From positions 22,387 to 86,386 of the forward strand of contig JAIOZY010000011.1 in NCBI GenBank assembly GCA_021740385.1: DNA of 64,000 bases. The letters are read 5' to 3'. Position numbers and translations under genes: made by a program. The notes under the pieces are model-generated. The model was not told the origin of the DNA, did no database searches, and saw nothing but the letters and a program-made list of their open reading frames with translations. The DNA is from Prolixibacteraceae bacterium (lineage in GTDB: Bacteria > Bacteroidota > Bacteroidia > Bacteroidales > Prolixibacteraceae). The first letter of the stretch is position 1. Each line of letters starts with the position of its first letter. Positions 10,342-19,018 of this stretch are shown one piece after another.

Positions 10342-12303
10342 ATGAAGATGCGTTTATCCATATTGCTACTTGCAACGATTGTTTCGGCTTTACGCTTCAG
10401 TGCCCTTGCCCAGGCCGACCGTGCAAGTTTAATAGGTGCATACACCTTCAACTTTGCCCAGTATACCTCATGGCCTAACGAAAAATCATTTGAGAATTTC
10501 ACCATCCTGCTTATCAGCGATGATGAAGACCTGGTAAACGAATTTCAACAATTTGCCCAATCGAAACGGATAAAACGAAAAAAAATCGATCTCGATACTG
10601 AATCCGTACCTCCACCTGAAATTACCCCTTCCACCCGCATGATTGTACTGCCTAAAAGCAAGTTAATCCATTTTGAAAAAATGTATAATTTAATTGGAGA
10701 AAGACCGGTGCTTATAATCACTGAAGAATATTCAAACCGGCGTAACGTGATGATCAACCTTTTTCAAACCAGCAATAACGAAATGGTTTTTGAAGTTAAC
10801 AAAGCCAACATAGTCAATCACAACCTCAACATCGACCCGGAAATATTACTGCTGGGCGGTACCGAAATTGATATTGCAGAGCTGTACCGCTCGTCACAAA
10901 AATCGATCGATTCACTCCAGACAAAAATGAACAGCATTTCCGATTCTCTGTCATTATTAAACGAAACACTTACCCAAACCCTAAACCTGATAACGGTTCA
11001 ACAGGACAGTATCCAGAAACAAAAATTGCAGCTCGAAAACCAGCATGAAGAACTGGAAAACGGTTTAAAAGAGATTGACAGGCAAAAATCGGAAATCAGC
11101 AAACGACAGGGGCAAATTACCAACCAACAAAAATTACTGAAAGAACAAAAAGAAATGCTGGAAGAGCAATTGGTTGAAATATCGGAACAACAGTCGTACA
11201 ATGCCCTTCAACAGAAAGAAATAAAAAAAAGTAAGCAAACCCTTGACACGCTCTTTGCCGAAATTGACCAGAAAAACGTGGAACTGATTGAACAGGGCGA
11301 ATTGATTAAACGGCAGAAACAAATTTCATTGTTGCTGATTATTGCCGGTATTTTATCACTTATCGTGCTGGTACTGGTTATATCGGGATTGCGTAACAAA
11401 GCCCGCAAAAACAAGCTGCTAATAAGGCAAAAAAAACAAATTGAAGAGATCAATCAAAAGCTAAGATCAACAAACAAAAGCCTTTACGAAACCATAACGC
11501 GGCTTAACGAAACCCAGTCGCAACTGGTTGCTTCTGAAAAAATGGCATCGCTGGGCGTGTTAACAGCCGGCATTGCCCACGAGATAAACAACCCCGTAAA
11601 TTTCATTTACACCGGAATTAACAGCTTGAGAAAAGACATTGACGAATTGTATGAAATAATCGAAAAATCAAACGACTTAATAAAAACAGCCGGCACACCT
11701 GAACTAATAACCGGTATTGAAAACACAAAGTCACAATACGATTGGGATGAGCTCATTGAAATCATCCCCCAAACCATTGAAGACATAAAAATCGGTGCCG
11801 AAAGGGCAGCCGATATCATAAAAGGCTTGCGCGATTTTTCACGCCTCGACAAAGATGCCCGGCAGTTTTTTGATGTGCACGAAGGGCTCGATTCTTCGCT
11901 GTTGCTTTTACGAAACAAGTTCAAAAACCATATACAAATTGTAAAAGAATACAAACAACTACCAAAAATTGAATGTTACCCCGGGAAGCTTAACCAGGCT
12001 TTCCTCAACATTCTTTCAAATTCAATCGATGCCATCGAAGGCAAAGGACAAATTACCATTCGTACATTCATGGAAAAAAACGAGTTGAAGATTCAGGTTG
12101 AAGATACGGGTAAAGGAATCCCGGAAGAAAACATCGAAAAAATTTTCGATCCGTTTTTTACAACGAAAAGCGTTGGCAAAGGTACAGGGCTGGGACTCTC
12201 GATCACCTTTGGCATAATAAAGGAACACGAAGGGAAAATTGATGTTAAAAGTGAAATAAATAAGGGGACAATTTTCACAATTTCATTACCTTGTAAAGAA
12301 TAA
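10342..12303 (+). CDS. YfiR-domain sensor histidine kinase
   Basis: The 653-residue protein has a signal peptide (to about residue 24), a periplasmic YfiR/DUF4154 domain (~25-175, GAYTFNFAQYTSWPN..., LLGGTEIDIAELYRSS), a long coiled coil (~185-335), one membrane segment (~LLLIIAGILSLIVLVLVISG) and a cytoplasmic kinase. The kinase shows the H box GVLTAGIAHEINNPVNF, N box NILSNSIDAI, G1 DTGKGIP and G2 GTGLGLSI. YfiR-type domains are periplasmic sensors elsewhere coupled to c-di-GMP control; here the domain is fused to a kinase. The gene follows the TonB receptor and precedes two receiver genes, so an outer-membrane-linked sensory relay is likely (inference). Confidence 0.88.
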   Translation: MKMRLSILLLATIVSALRFSALAQADRASLIGAYTFNFAQYTSWPNEKSFENFTILLISDDEDLVNEFQQFAQSKRIKRKKIDLDTESVPPPEITPSTRMIVLPKSKLIHFEKMYNLIGERPVLIITEEYSNRRNVMINLFQTSNNEMVFEVNKANIVNHNLNIDPEILLLGGTEIDIAELYRSSQKSIDSLQTKMNSISDSLSLLNETLTQTLNLITVQQDSIQKQKLQLENQHEELENGLKEIDRQKSEISKRQGQITNQQKLLKEQKEMLEEQLVEISEQQSYNALQQKEIKKSKQTLDTLFAEIDQKNVELIEQGELIKRQKQISLLLIIAGILSLIVLVLVISGLRNKARKNKLLIRQKKQIEEINQKLRSTNKSLYETITRLNETQSQLVASEKMASLGVLTAGIAHEINNPVNFIYTGINSLRKDIDELYEIIEKSNDLIKTAGTPELITGIENTKSQYDWDELIEIIPQTIEDIKIGAERAADIIKGLRDFSRLDKDARQFFDVHEGLDSSLLLLRNKFKNHIQIVKEYKQLPKIECYPGKLNQAFLNILSNSIDAIEGKGQITIRTFMEKNELKIQVEDTGKGIPEENIEKIFDPFFTTKSVGKGTGLGLSITFGIIKEHEGKIDVKSEINKGTIFTISLPCKE

Positions 12304-12310
12304 AACATAA

Positions 12311-12700
12311 ATGACAATGACCGCTTCAAAGAAAAAGATATTATACATTGACGATGAGGCAATTAACCTCAGGCAATTTCGCAACACCTTTCGCAGGGAA
12401 TACGAAATTATCACCGCAAAATCGGCTTCTGAGGGTTTAAAAATCCTGAAGAACAGCCCGATAGATTTGGTTATAACCGACCAGCGCATGCCCGAAACCA
12501 CCGGCGTTGAATTACTCTCAAAAATACAGGAACGTTTTCCCAACATACCCCCCAGCCGCATGATAATTTCGGGCTACAGCGATTACGACGACATTGAACT
12601 TGCCTACAAAAACTATCAATTGTTTAAATTTATTTCAAAACCATGGGATCCACACGAATTACTGGAAGTAATAAAAAAAGCAATGAATGATGAAACCTGA
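12311..12700 (+). CDS. Single-domain response regulator (receiver only)
   Basis: A 129-residue CheY-like receiver with acidic pocket YIDDE, phosphoacceptor Asp in VITDQRMP, conserved Ser in IISGYSD and Lys in ISKPW. There is no output domain. It starts 8 bp after the YfiR kinase and its end overlaps the next gene by 14 bp. It is the likely phosphotransfer partner of that kinase. Its sequence is closely similar to the receiver of the next gene (FRNTFRR/FKNTFRR, TDQRMP), suggesting tandem duplication. Confidence 0.88.
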   Translation: MTMTASKKKILYIDDEAINLRQFRNTFRREYEIITAKSASEGLKILKNSPIDLVITDQRMPETTGVELLSKIQERFPNIPPSRMIISGYSDYDDIELAYKNYQLFKFISKPWDPHELLEVIKKAMNDET

Positions 12701-13892
12701 AAAAAATTATACCATCCTATATGTCGACGATGAAGAATCGAACCTGAGGATTTTTAAAAACACCTTCAGGAGGCATTACAACATTCTAACAGCCAAATCG
12801 GGGCCCGAAGGACTTGAGCTGCTTCAAAACAATAAAGTCGACCTCATTCTTACCGACCAGCGCATGCCCGGAATGAGCGGGGTTGAGTTCCTGAAAACAA
12901 CCATTGACAAATATCCCGACCTGAACCGCATACTCATCACAGCCTATACCGATTACGACATACTGCGCGAAGCCGTTAACGAGCTGAATATTTTTCAGTA
13001 CATCGAAAAACCCTGGAATGAAGAAGAGATTAAAACCACCATCGACAGCGCACTGGAAATACACCGGCTGAAACTGGAGAACATGCAGCTTAATTCAAAT
13101 CTTGTTAAAAACAACGAAGAACTGATACGCATTAACGAAGAACTGAACCAGGAGATTGAACGACATAAAGAGACACAGCTCGAATTAATCAAACAAAAAG
13201 AACATGCCGAAAAAAGCAACCGCTTAAAATCGGCCTTTCTGGCAAACATGAGCCACGAAGTTCGTACCCCGATGAATTCAATTATGGGATTTACCGGCAT
13301 TTTGCAAAATGAACTCCTGTCGCTTGAAATGAGGGAAGATTTCCTGAACACTATCAATAACAGTTGTGTGCAATTGCTACAAATAATTGAAAACATTGTT
13401 GAAATTTCGAAAATCGATTCCGATAACGTGGATATATACCCAACCAATGTCAATGTAAACAATTTGCTTGATAAAGTATTTGAAAGCCTTAACCCCGAAT
13501 GCCCCGTTGATTTTGAACTGTCGAAAACCCTGCCCGAAGAAAACAGCAACCTGCTATGCGATGAAACAAAACTGGAAAACATTTTGGTAAACCTCATTAA
13601 CAACGCCATTAAATTTACCGCATCGGGGAAAATTGAATTTGGTGCAGAAATTACCGGCGGCATGGCACGCTTTTTTGTAAGTGATACAGGCATTGGCATA
13701 GAAAAAGAGCATTTTAACATGATCTTTGAACGGTTCAGCCAGGTTGAAAATTCATTTACAAAAAAATATGGCGGCAATGGCCTGGGGCTGGCCATAGCGA
13801 AAGCTTATGTTGATAAAATGGGCGGGAAAATCTGGGTCGAATCTGATTTTGGCACTGGTTCCACCTTCTTTTTCACGCTACCCCGTGTCTAA
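12687..13892 (+). CDS. Receiver-first hybrid histidine kinase
   Basis: This cytoplasmic 401-residue protein has an N-terminal receiver (residues ~8-125; YVDDE, LILTDQRMPG, EKPW), a coiled-coil linker and a C-terminal kinase with H box FLANMSHEVRTPMNS, N box LVNLINNAIKFT, G1 VSDTGIGIE and G2 GNGLGLAIAK. No membrane segment is present. Receiver-before-kinase order usually means that phosphorylation by another kinase, here presumably the YfiR kinase, controls this one. No DNA-binding or cyclase output is encoded in the module, so the final output is elsewhere. It overlaps the preceding gene by 14 bp, suggesting translational coupling. Confidence 0.87.
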   Translation: MMKPEKNYTILYVDDEESNLRIFKNTFRRHYNILTAKSGPEGLELLQNNKVDLILTDQRMPGMSGVEFLKTTIDKYPDLNRILITAYTDYDILREAVNELNIFQYIEKPWNEEEIKTTIDSALEIHRLKLENMQLNSNLVKNNEELIRINEELNQEIERHKETQLELIKQKEHAEKSNRLKSAFLANMSHEVRTPMNSIMGFTGILQNELLSLEMREDFLNTINNSCVQLLQIIENIVEISKIDSDNVDIYPTNVNVNNLLDKVFESLNPECPVDFELSKTLPEENSNLLCDETKLENILVNLINNAIKFTASGKIEFGAEITGGMARFFVSDTGIGIEKEHFNMIFERFSQVENSFTKKYGGNGLGLAIAKAYVDKMGGKIWVESDFGTGSTFFFTLPRV

Positions 13893-13937
13893 TAGACTCT
13901 GTGAAATTGAGATTTGAGACTGTGAGAATTGAATAAA

Positions 13938-14825
13938 TCAAAAATCATTTACAGCAATAACCATTATTCCCGTTTGCAACCTGTTGCCCCGGATGTAATC
14001 AGGCAATGTTCCCGTTGAAATCATAACCTTGCCAAAATCGGAGGATGCATGAATCAAGTGTATTTCTTCCCCTTTCTCAACCAACATTCCGGTGTGAATA
14101 ATATCGAGACCCCCGATACCGTTAGTAAAAGCCACAATCATCCCCGGTTGCAAAGCAGGCAAAAAGGTTGCAATGCTATCTTTTGGAATAAAGAAATACG
14201 CCCGTCCCGAAATATCTTTTTCAATTTGAATTAAAGGTTGAATTAACGTTGTATCTGCTTTCAAACGCTTATAAGCATCAACATGGCTGCTCATAAAATT
14301 AACCCCGACGGGAAATTCCACTCCTCCTGAAAGCTTTGTCACATCACGAACATATCCCTTTTTTTGGTTGTTTAAAATCCAATCGGAAAAATAGTGCAGG
14401 CGACTTAAGTAACCATCCATGCGTCCATCGCGGTAACGGATTTTCTTCAGGTTATCGCAATATTTATGAAAACTTGGTTCGCCCGACTTTATTGTAACTG
14501 ACAGGGCCAGGCATGTTTCAATGAAAGTTGTACAATCGAATTCCCTGAGATTAACAACCAGGCTTTCTTTGTTGCCCACTTCGAGGGTATGCCCTACATA
14601 GGGTGAACCAATAAACGATTTTGCAATGCGAACAAGAAGTTGCGGCATTGGATCGGTTGCGTAACTTTTCATTTCGTCAATCTTCTGCAAAACAATCAGC
14701 GAATCCGGTTGCGTGTAAACCACCGGGTAATCCAATTGATTGGTGTTTGTACCTCGGTTACACCCGCCCAACACAAGGAAAAAAATAATGCCTGCCAAAA
14801 AACCGATCGTTTTTAAAATTCTCAT
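13938..14825 (-). CDS. DUF1460 lipoprotein (amidase-like)
   Basis: A 295-residue lipoprotein with lipobox LGGC near residue 22. The body matches DUF1460, an NlpC/P60-like cysteine-amidase fold: the Cys motif LREFDCTTFIETCLAL is near residue 100 and the His motif GLDIIHTGMLVE lies towards the end. It probably cleaves peptidoglycan or a muropeptide in the periplasm. Its ATG overlaps the stop of hisE (ATGA), so it is translationally coupled as the last gene of the his transcript, although its function has no obvious link to histidine. Confidence 0.8.
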   Translation of the reverse strand: MRILKTIGFLAGIIFFLVLGGCNRGTNTNQLDYPVVYTQPDSLIVLQKIDEMKSYATDPMPQLLVRIAKSFIGSPYVGHTLEVGNKESLVVNLREFDCTTFIETCLALSVTIKSGEPSFHKYCDNLKKIRYRDGRMDGYLSRLHYFSDWILNNQKKGYVRDVTKLSGGVEFPVGVNFMSSHVDAYKRLKADTTLIQPLIQIEKDISGRAYFFIPKDSIATFLPALQPGMIVAFTNGIGGLDIIHTGMLVEKGEEIHLIHASSDFGKVMISTGTLPDYIRGNRLQTGIMVIAVNDF

Positions 14826-15130
14826 TTGTGCCGTTTTTTTAGTTCCCTTGCCAAATCTTCAATGCGGTATCCCTTATGGGTCAACAATACAATAAGGTGA
14901 TAAATCAGGTCGGCCCCTTCGTACAAAAAATTCTCATCGTCGTTGGCCATGGCACCAATAATGGTCTCCACCGCTTCCTCACCAACTTTCTGGGTTATTT
15001 TACGCGTGCCTTCTTTGAAAAGCGATGTGGTATACGAGCCTTCCGGCATTTCTGTTTTTCGCTTGTCGATAAAATCCTGAAGCTGGTTCAGGAAGAGGAT
15101 GTCTTGCTGGTTTTGCGATAAATTTTTCAT
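14822..15130 (-). CDS. Phosphoribosyl-ATP pyrophosphatase HisE
   Basis: The 102-residue product matches the HisE half of HisIE proteins: it converts phosphoribosyl-ATP to phosphoribosyl-AMP, the second step of histidine synthesis. The MPEGSYTTSLF, QKVGEEAVETII and EGADLIYHLIVLL motifs bind the nucleotide and metal. In most Bacteroidota this domain is the C-terminal part of a fused HisIE; here only HisE is present, and no HisI domain is seen anywhere in the window. The gene lies 50 bp after a glycosyltransferase gene. Confidence 0.9.
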   Translation of the reverse strand: MKNLSQNQQDILFLNQLQDFIDKRKTEMPEGSYTTSLFKEGTRKITQKVGEEAVETIIGAMANDDENFLYEGADLIYHLIVLLTHKGYRIEDLARELKKRHK

Positions 15131-15180
15131 TGGTTTTCTATTTATTTTTGAAACTTTTTTTGATTTACTGTTTTAAACCA

Positions 15181-16734
15181 TTATTGTTTTATATATAACT
15201 TTAATTTTCGTTGTGTAGGTAATTCTACCTTTAAATAATCGTTGTTTTGTGCAAATTCTATAAATTCCATTTCTAAACTTTCAGGGTAATAACCAGTTAA
15301 AATAGCGTCTGGTTGATTTTCTTGCATAAATTTTTCTGCTTCTTTTGGCGAAATTATATTGAACTTTTCCCGAACATCCTCCGGGATTAAATGCGAATTA
15401 CGCCAAAGAAAAGGACTACTCACAAATTCTTTATAGATAGTTATTGAATCACTTTCAATAATTTCAGCAGGAGACAGTGTTAAAACCCTTGCTTTGCCCG
15501 ATATTGCTTCATCAACCAATGTGCTGATTTTGTTCCGGTTTAATGCGTACCAACTCTTAGGATTATTTATACTACGAAACTTGCTGTAATCAGCATCAAA
15601 AATCATAAAAATCGACATTATGAACACTAATATTGCTGCATAATTTGCATGTTTTTTTAATGCACTAACACCATAAAATACAAATAAAATCAGAAAAACA
15701 GATATTGGATATAAATATTGAATAAGCAATAATTTACGAACCGACAGATAAACAATAAATGGCAATGTTATCAGAAGTAAATTTATCCTAAAATTGACAA
15801 TATCATTTTTTAAAAGTTTAAAAAGCTTTAACACGAGCACAACAGCTGTAAGTATTAGTAATACAAGGGCTTGCCATTCATCCCGCATCAGTAAAAAAAT
15901 ATTTGATAATTTCGTGCCAAGAGGAAGTGCCGCTCCCGGTTGGGCTTTCATATCGATGTTGAAATGGAAATCATGCATATCAAACATAAATTCTTGCGGA
16001 GCGATAGCAAAAAGTATAAATACAGGAATCAGCCCCGCAAAAACAGCACAGGAGAAGCAAATAAACAATTTCAGTTTTTCCGATTTGGAATACTTCAAAA
16101 ATAATAACAGGCTTAGTGCAAATGGTACCGTAAACATGATGAAATGCAATCGGAAACCAATCGCAATTCCCAATAAAAGGCCACTAATGGCTGCTCTAAA
16201 AAAAAAGTGTTTCTTATTCTCAAGTGAAATCAATATTAGAAATGATGAGATTGTTAGAAGTAATGGTAAATCGTATGTAAACCGTGCAAGTGCATATTGC
16301 GTAAAAGGGTTGTTTATAATAAATATCAGGGCCGATGCCCCTATCATAAATCTAAAGATTTGGTTTTTCATGGCTAATGCATTTTGAATGGAGTAAAATA
16401 TTAATACGAGCATTAGAAAGAATGATGCCAGGCTAATAATTTTTGCAGTAAATGTCAGTGAAGTAGTGGCCTTAAGAATAAGGGAATAGGTAAAAACATA
16501 ATATGGCATGTGAATACAACGGTAGTCTTTGTAGGGCAACAATCCATCTTCCGCGGTGATTTTAGCCCCGGCAATGTACGGATTATCATCATGGTCGGTA
16601 TAACTGTACATGCACCTGACAAAAGCCGATTGAAACAGATAAGCAAAAAGAACAACAACCAAAATTTTATATAGAATTGGTACGAACCCCTTCGCTGAAG
16701 GGGTGTCTAAAAAACGTATTTCAACTACTCTCAT
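15181..16734 (-). CDS. Polytopic membrane glycosyltransferase (GT-C type)
   Basis: A 517-residue membrane protein with roughly ten hydrophobic segments. The first periplasmic loop has acidic motif YTDHDDNPYIAGAKI, as in GT39/ArnT-like GT-C enzymes that use polyprenyl-phosphate sugars. The C-terminal 130 residues are soluble and probably periplasmic. Its ATG overlaps the stop of the GT2 gene upstream, so the two are coupled: the GT2 enzyme could make a lipid-linked sugar and this protein transfer it. Acceptor unknown. The pair is inserted between hisF and hisE. Confidence 0.7.
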   Translation of the reverse strand: MRVVEIRFLDTPSAKGFVPILYKILVVVLFAYLFQSAFVRCMYSYTDHDDNPYIAGAKITAEDGLLPYKDYRCIHMPYYVFTYSLILKATTSLTFTAKIISLASFFLMLVLIFYSIQNALAMKNQIFRFMIGASALIFIINNPFTQYALARFTYDLPLLLTISSFLILISLENKKHFFFRAAISGLLLGIAIGFRLHFIMFTVPFALSLLLFLKYSKSEKLKLFICFSCAVFAGLIPVFILFAIAPQEFMFDMHDFHFNIDMKAQPGAALPLGTKLSNIFLLMRDEWQALVLLILTAVVLVLKLFKLLKNDIVNFRINLLLITLPFIVYLSVRKLLLIQYLYPISVFLILFVFYGVSALKKHANYAAILVFIMSIFMIFDADYSKFRSINNPKSWYALNRNKISTLVDEAISGKARVLTLSPAEIIESDSITIYKEFVSSPFLWRNSHLIPEDVREKFNIISPKEAEKFMQENQPDAILTGYYPESLEMEFIEFAQNNDYLKVELPTQRKLKLYIKQ

Positions 16735-17477
16735 TTGTGCTGAAATATTTTATTCTTGATTAATCCCCACTTTTGCATTCGATACTGAAAAGCTGTTTTT
16801 AAAACTCCAAGAGCATAAATAGTGCTGTTTTTCATACTAATGCTCGATGCATCATCAAAATATTTTGTTGGACATGTAATTTCGGCAATATCGTAACCTG
16901 CATACCAAATTTGTGCAAGCATTTGGTTGTCGAAAACAAAATTGTCAGAGTTTGCATTGTAGTTAATATTCTTTAAGACTTCCTTTGAAAAAGCCCTGTA
17001 TCCTGTATGATATTCCGACAATTTGGCTTCAAGCAATATGTTCTCAATAAAAGTTAAAAAACGGTTTGAAATATATTTTATCATGGGCATCCCCCCTTTT
17101 AAGGCCCCTTTACCCAAAATACGCGATCCCAAAACAACATGATATAATCCGTTTGCCAGCAAATGACACATGGAAGGAATTAACTTTGGCGTGTACTGAT
17201 AATCGGGGTGAAGCATAATCACGATATCGGCTCCTATCTCTAATGCAGTATTATAGCACGTTTTCTGGTTTCCCCCGTAACCTTTGTTTTGTTCATGAAC
17301 AACAATGTGTTTTATTCCTAGTTTTTCTCCGACATCAACTGTTTCATCAGAACTTCTATCGTCAACCAGGATAACATCATCAACAATGGAAAAATCTATC
17401 TCGTTATAAGTGATTTTAAGGGTTTTCGATGCATTGTATGCAGGCAGAACAACTACAATTTTCTTTCCGTCAATCAT
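16731..17477 (-). CDS. Family 2 glycosyltransferase, polyprenyl-phosphate type
   Basis: The 248-residue protein is a GT2 transferase resembling dolichyl-phosphate mannosyltransferases: VVLPAYNASKTL at the N-terminus, VDDRSSDET, and the metal-binding stretch IVMLHPDYQY around residue 95, then GSRILGKGALKGGMP. It has no C-terminal membrane segment. It would load a sugar from a nucleotide donor onto a lipid carrier at the inner face of the membrane. It lies 48 bp after hisF and is coupled to the GT-C gene downstream. Confidence 0.82.
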   Translation of the reverse strand: MIDGKKIVVVLPAYNASKTLKITYNEIDFSIVDDVILVDDRSSDETVDVGEKLGIKHIVVHEQNKGYGGNQKTCYNTALEIGADIVIMLHPDYQYTPKLIPSMCHLLANGLYHVVLGSRILGKGALKGGMPMIKYISNRFLTFIENILLEAKLSEYHTGYRAFSKEVLKNINYNANSDNFVFDNQMLAQIWYAGYDIAEITCPTKYFDDASSISMKNSTIYALGVLKTAFQYRMQKWGLIKNKIFQHK

Positions 17478-17525
17478 AGTGATTGGTTTTGGATATTAAA
17501 AATAATATTTATCATTTTTCAACCA

Positions 17526-18281
17526 TCATAACCGAACCGGAATATTTTTCATGTGCAAGAATTGTTTCAAATCGGGTATAGCAATTTCTTTGTAATGAAA
17601 AATACTGGCGGCCAATCCTGCATCGGCTTTCCCTTTGGTGAATACATCAACAAAATGATCCATGTTGCCGGCACCGCCCGAAGCAATAATGGGGATTTTG
17701 AGCATATCGGCCATGCGTGCCAGTTCGGCATTGGCAAAACCGTTTTTGGTGCCGTCGTGGTCCATGCTGGTAAAGAGGATTTCACCTGCGCCACGATTTT
17801 CGGCCTCTTTGGCCCAACTGAACAATTCTTTTTCGGTGGGAATGCGCCCCCCGTTAACAGTTACTGTCCAATGTCCATCATAATTTTTTGCATCGATGGC
17901 CACAACCACAAATTGGGTTCCGAAATTCAAGGCCATATCGTCGATAAGTTTCGGGTTACGCACTGCCGATGAGTTTATCGAAACCTTATCGGCACCGGCA
18001 CTCAGCAATGCATCGGCATCTTTCAATTCGCTAATTCCACCGCCCACGGTAAACGGTATGTTAATTTCGCGGGCAATGCGTTTTACCAGCTCCACAAAGG
18101 TTTTTCGGCCTTCGTGCGTTGCCGTGATGTCGAGAAACACCAGTTCATCAGCGCCCTGTTCGGCATAGAGTGCGCCCAGTTCCACGGGATCGCCCACGGC
18201 TTTTATCCCGACAAAGTTAATGCCTTTCACGGTCTGGCCGTCTTTAATATCAAGGCAAGGTATGATTCGTTTTGCTAACAT
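17526..18281 (-). CDS. Imidazole glycerol phosphate synthase subunit HisF
   Basis: This 251-residue TIM barrel is the cyclase subunit that joins ammonia from HisH to PRFAR, giving IGP and AICAR. The catalytic Asp residues are in [12 protein letters not shown] (about residue 11) and VVVAIDAKN (about residue 130); the phosphate-binding loops VGGGIS and ASGGAG are present. The length is normal. It is separated from hisH and hisA by about 2.4 kb of unrelated genes. Confidence 0.97.
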   Translation of the reverse strand: MLAKRIIPCLDIKDGQTVKGINFVGIKAVGDPVELGALYAEQGADELVFLDITATHEGRKTFVELVKRIAREINIPFTVGGGISELKDADALLSAGADKVSINSSAVRNPKLIDDMALNFGTQFVVVAIDAKNYDGHWTVTVNGGRIPTEKELFSWAKEAENRGAGEILFTSMDHDGTKNGFANAELARMADMLKIPIIASGGAGNMDHFVDVFTKGKADAGLAASIFHYKEIAIPDLKQFLHMKNIPVRL

Positions 18282-18285
18282 GTTT

Positions 18286-18525
18286 TTAGTTTAACAGTTT
18301 AAAAAGGCAGAAGGCAGAAGGCAGAATAAAAAGACTTAATCTTTCTTTCAACCTAAGATAAATATTTCCTGAACTTTTTTCTTTTTCGCTTAAATGTTTT
18401 TGCTTTAATACTTTTATGATAATCTTGGGTTGTAATACAAAATATTTATTATATATCCATTGTGATATAAAAACCAATATTCCTGTTACGACAGGTACTA
18501 AAATTGCTATTAATATACCTTCCAT
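18286..18525 (-). CDS. Small membrane-anchored ORF, tail encoded by repeat
   Basis: A possible 79-residue protein with one N-terminal membrane helix (residues ~4-25) and a basic tail. I do not recognise it. The last 13 codons ([13 protein letters not shown]) are read through the (TTCTGCC)x3 repeat at 18306-18326, so the gene may have been cut short or extended when the repeat arrived. It lies 4 bp ahead of hisF on the same strand. Confidence 0.35.
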   Translation of the reverse strand: MEGILIAILVPVVTGILVFISQWIYNKYFVLQPKIIIKVLKQKHLSEKEKSSGNIYLRLKERLSLFILPSAFCLFKLLN

Positions 18526-19015
18526 AATAACATCTAATTTCTTCTACTTGACAAACTTCTGCCTTCTGCCTGATAAACTTCCACCTAATTCTTCCTTTTG
18601 TTTTCCTTTATTTTTCGAATTAAACTTGAAAGCATTTTTTCAATTTCGACACTCAATGTATTTACCTCATCGTATTTTTTCTTACTGAGATATTTTAGTC
18701 TAAATCCAATTTCAAGTTGTGTCTGGAATTCGTACAATGAGCCAGATGCAATTTGTAAAAACCGAATGTAATCATTTGTGCTATTTCTGCCATATCCTTC
18801 TGCAATATTGCTGGGTATTGATATACCACTTCTTCTAATTTGACTTGTTAATCCATAAATTTCTTCATTCGGGAATTTTTTAGTTTCAGAATAAATCATT
18901 TCAACAAGGGTCATGGCCTTTTGCCATACATTTAAATCTCTGTAAGTTTTCATTTTTATTTAAATTTTGGTGAATAATCTTTTTTCTTCAGCCCTTCTGC
19001 CTTCTGCCTTCTGCC
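18306..19015 (-). repeat. Inverted (GGCAGAA)x3 repeats enclosing IVP cassette 1
   Basis: Forward-strand (GGCAGAA)x3 at 18306-18326 is the perfect reverse complement of (TTCTGCC)x3 at 18995-19015. A further two-unit copy, (TTCTGCC)x2, is at 18557-18570. The outer copies enclose the four-helix-bundle gene and the small ORF; the 18557 and 18995 copies flank the four-helix-bundle gene alone as direct repeats. In the minus-strand transcript the 21-nt outer arms could pair perfectly. The same heptamer also occurs at about 43700-43712. Confidence 0.85.
18585..18953 (-). CDS. Four helix bundle protein (23S rRNA IVP-like)
   Basis: The 122-residue protein belongs to the four-helix-bundle family first known from intervening sequences of 23S rRNA genes: DLNVWQKAMTLVEMIY at the start, GLTSQIRRSGISIPSNIAEGYGR in the middle and SGSLYEFQTQLEIGFRLKYL later. 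No enzymatic residues are apparent and the molecular role is unknown. It sits in the his operon within repeat-bounded DNA, and a second family member is at 27903-28262. Confidence 0.88.
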   Translation of the reverse strand: MKTYRDLNVWQKAMTLVEMIYSETKKFPNEEIYGLTSQIRRSGISIPSNIAEGYGRNSTNDYIRFLQIASGSLYEFQTQLEIGFRLKYLSKKKYDEVNTLSVEIEKMLSSLIRKIKENKRKN

Positions 19016-19018
19016 TCT

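Noticed and set aside
12995..13795. Minus-strand open frame of 266 codons
   Set aside because: It is opposite the receiver-kinase gene, Ser/Phe/Arg-rich and without domain features; the plus-strand kinase motifs are clear.
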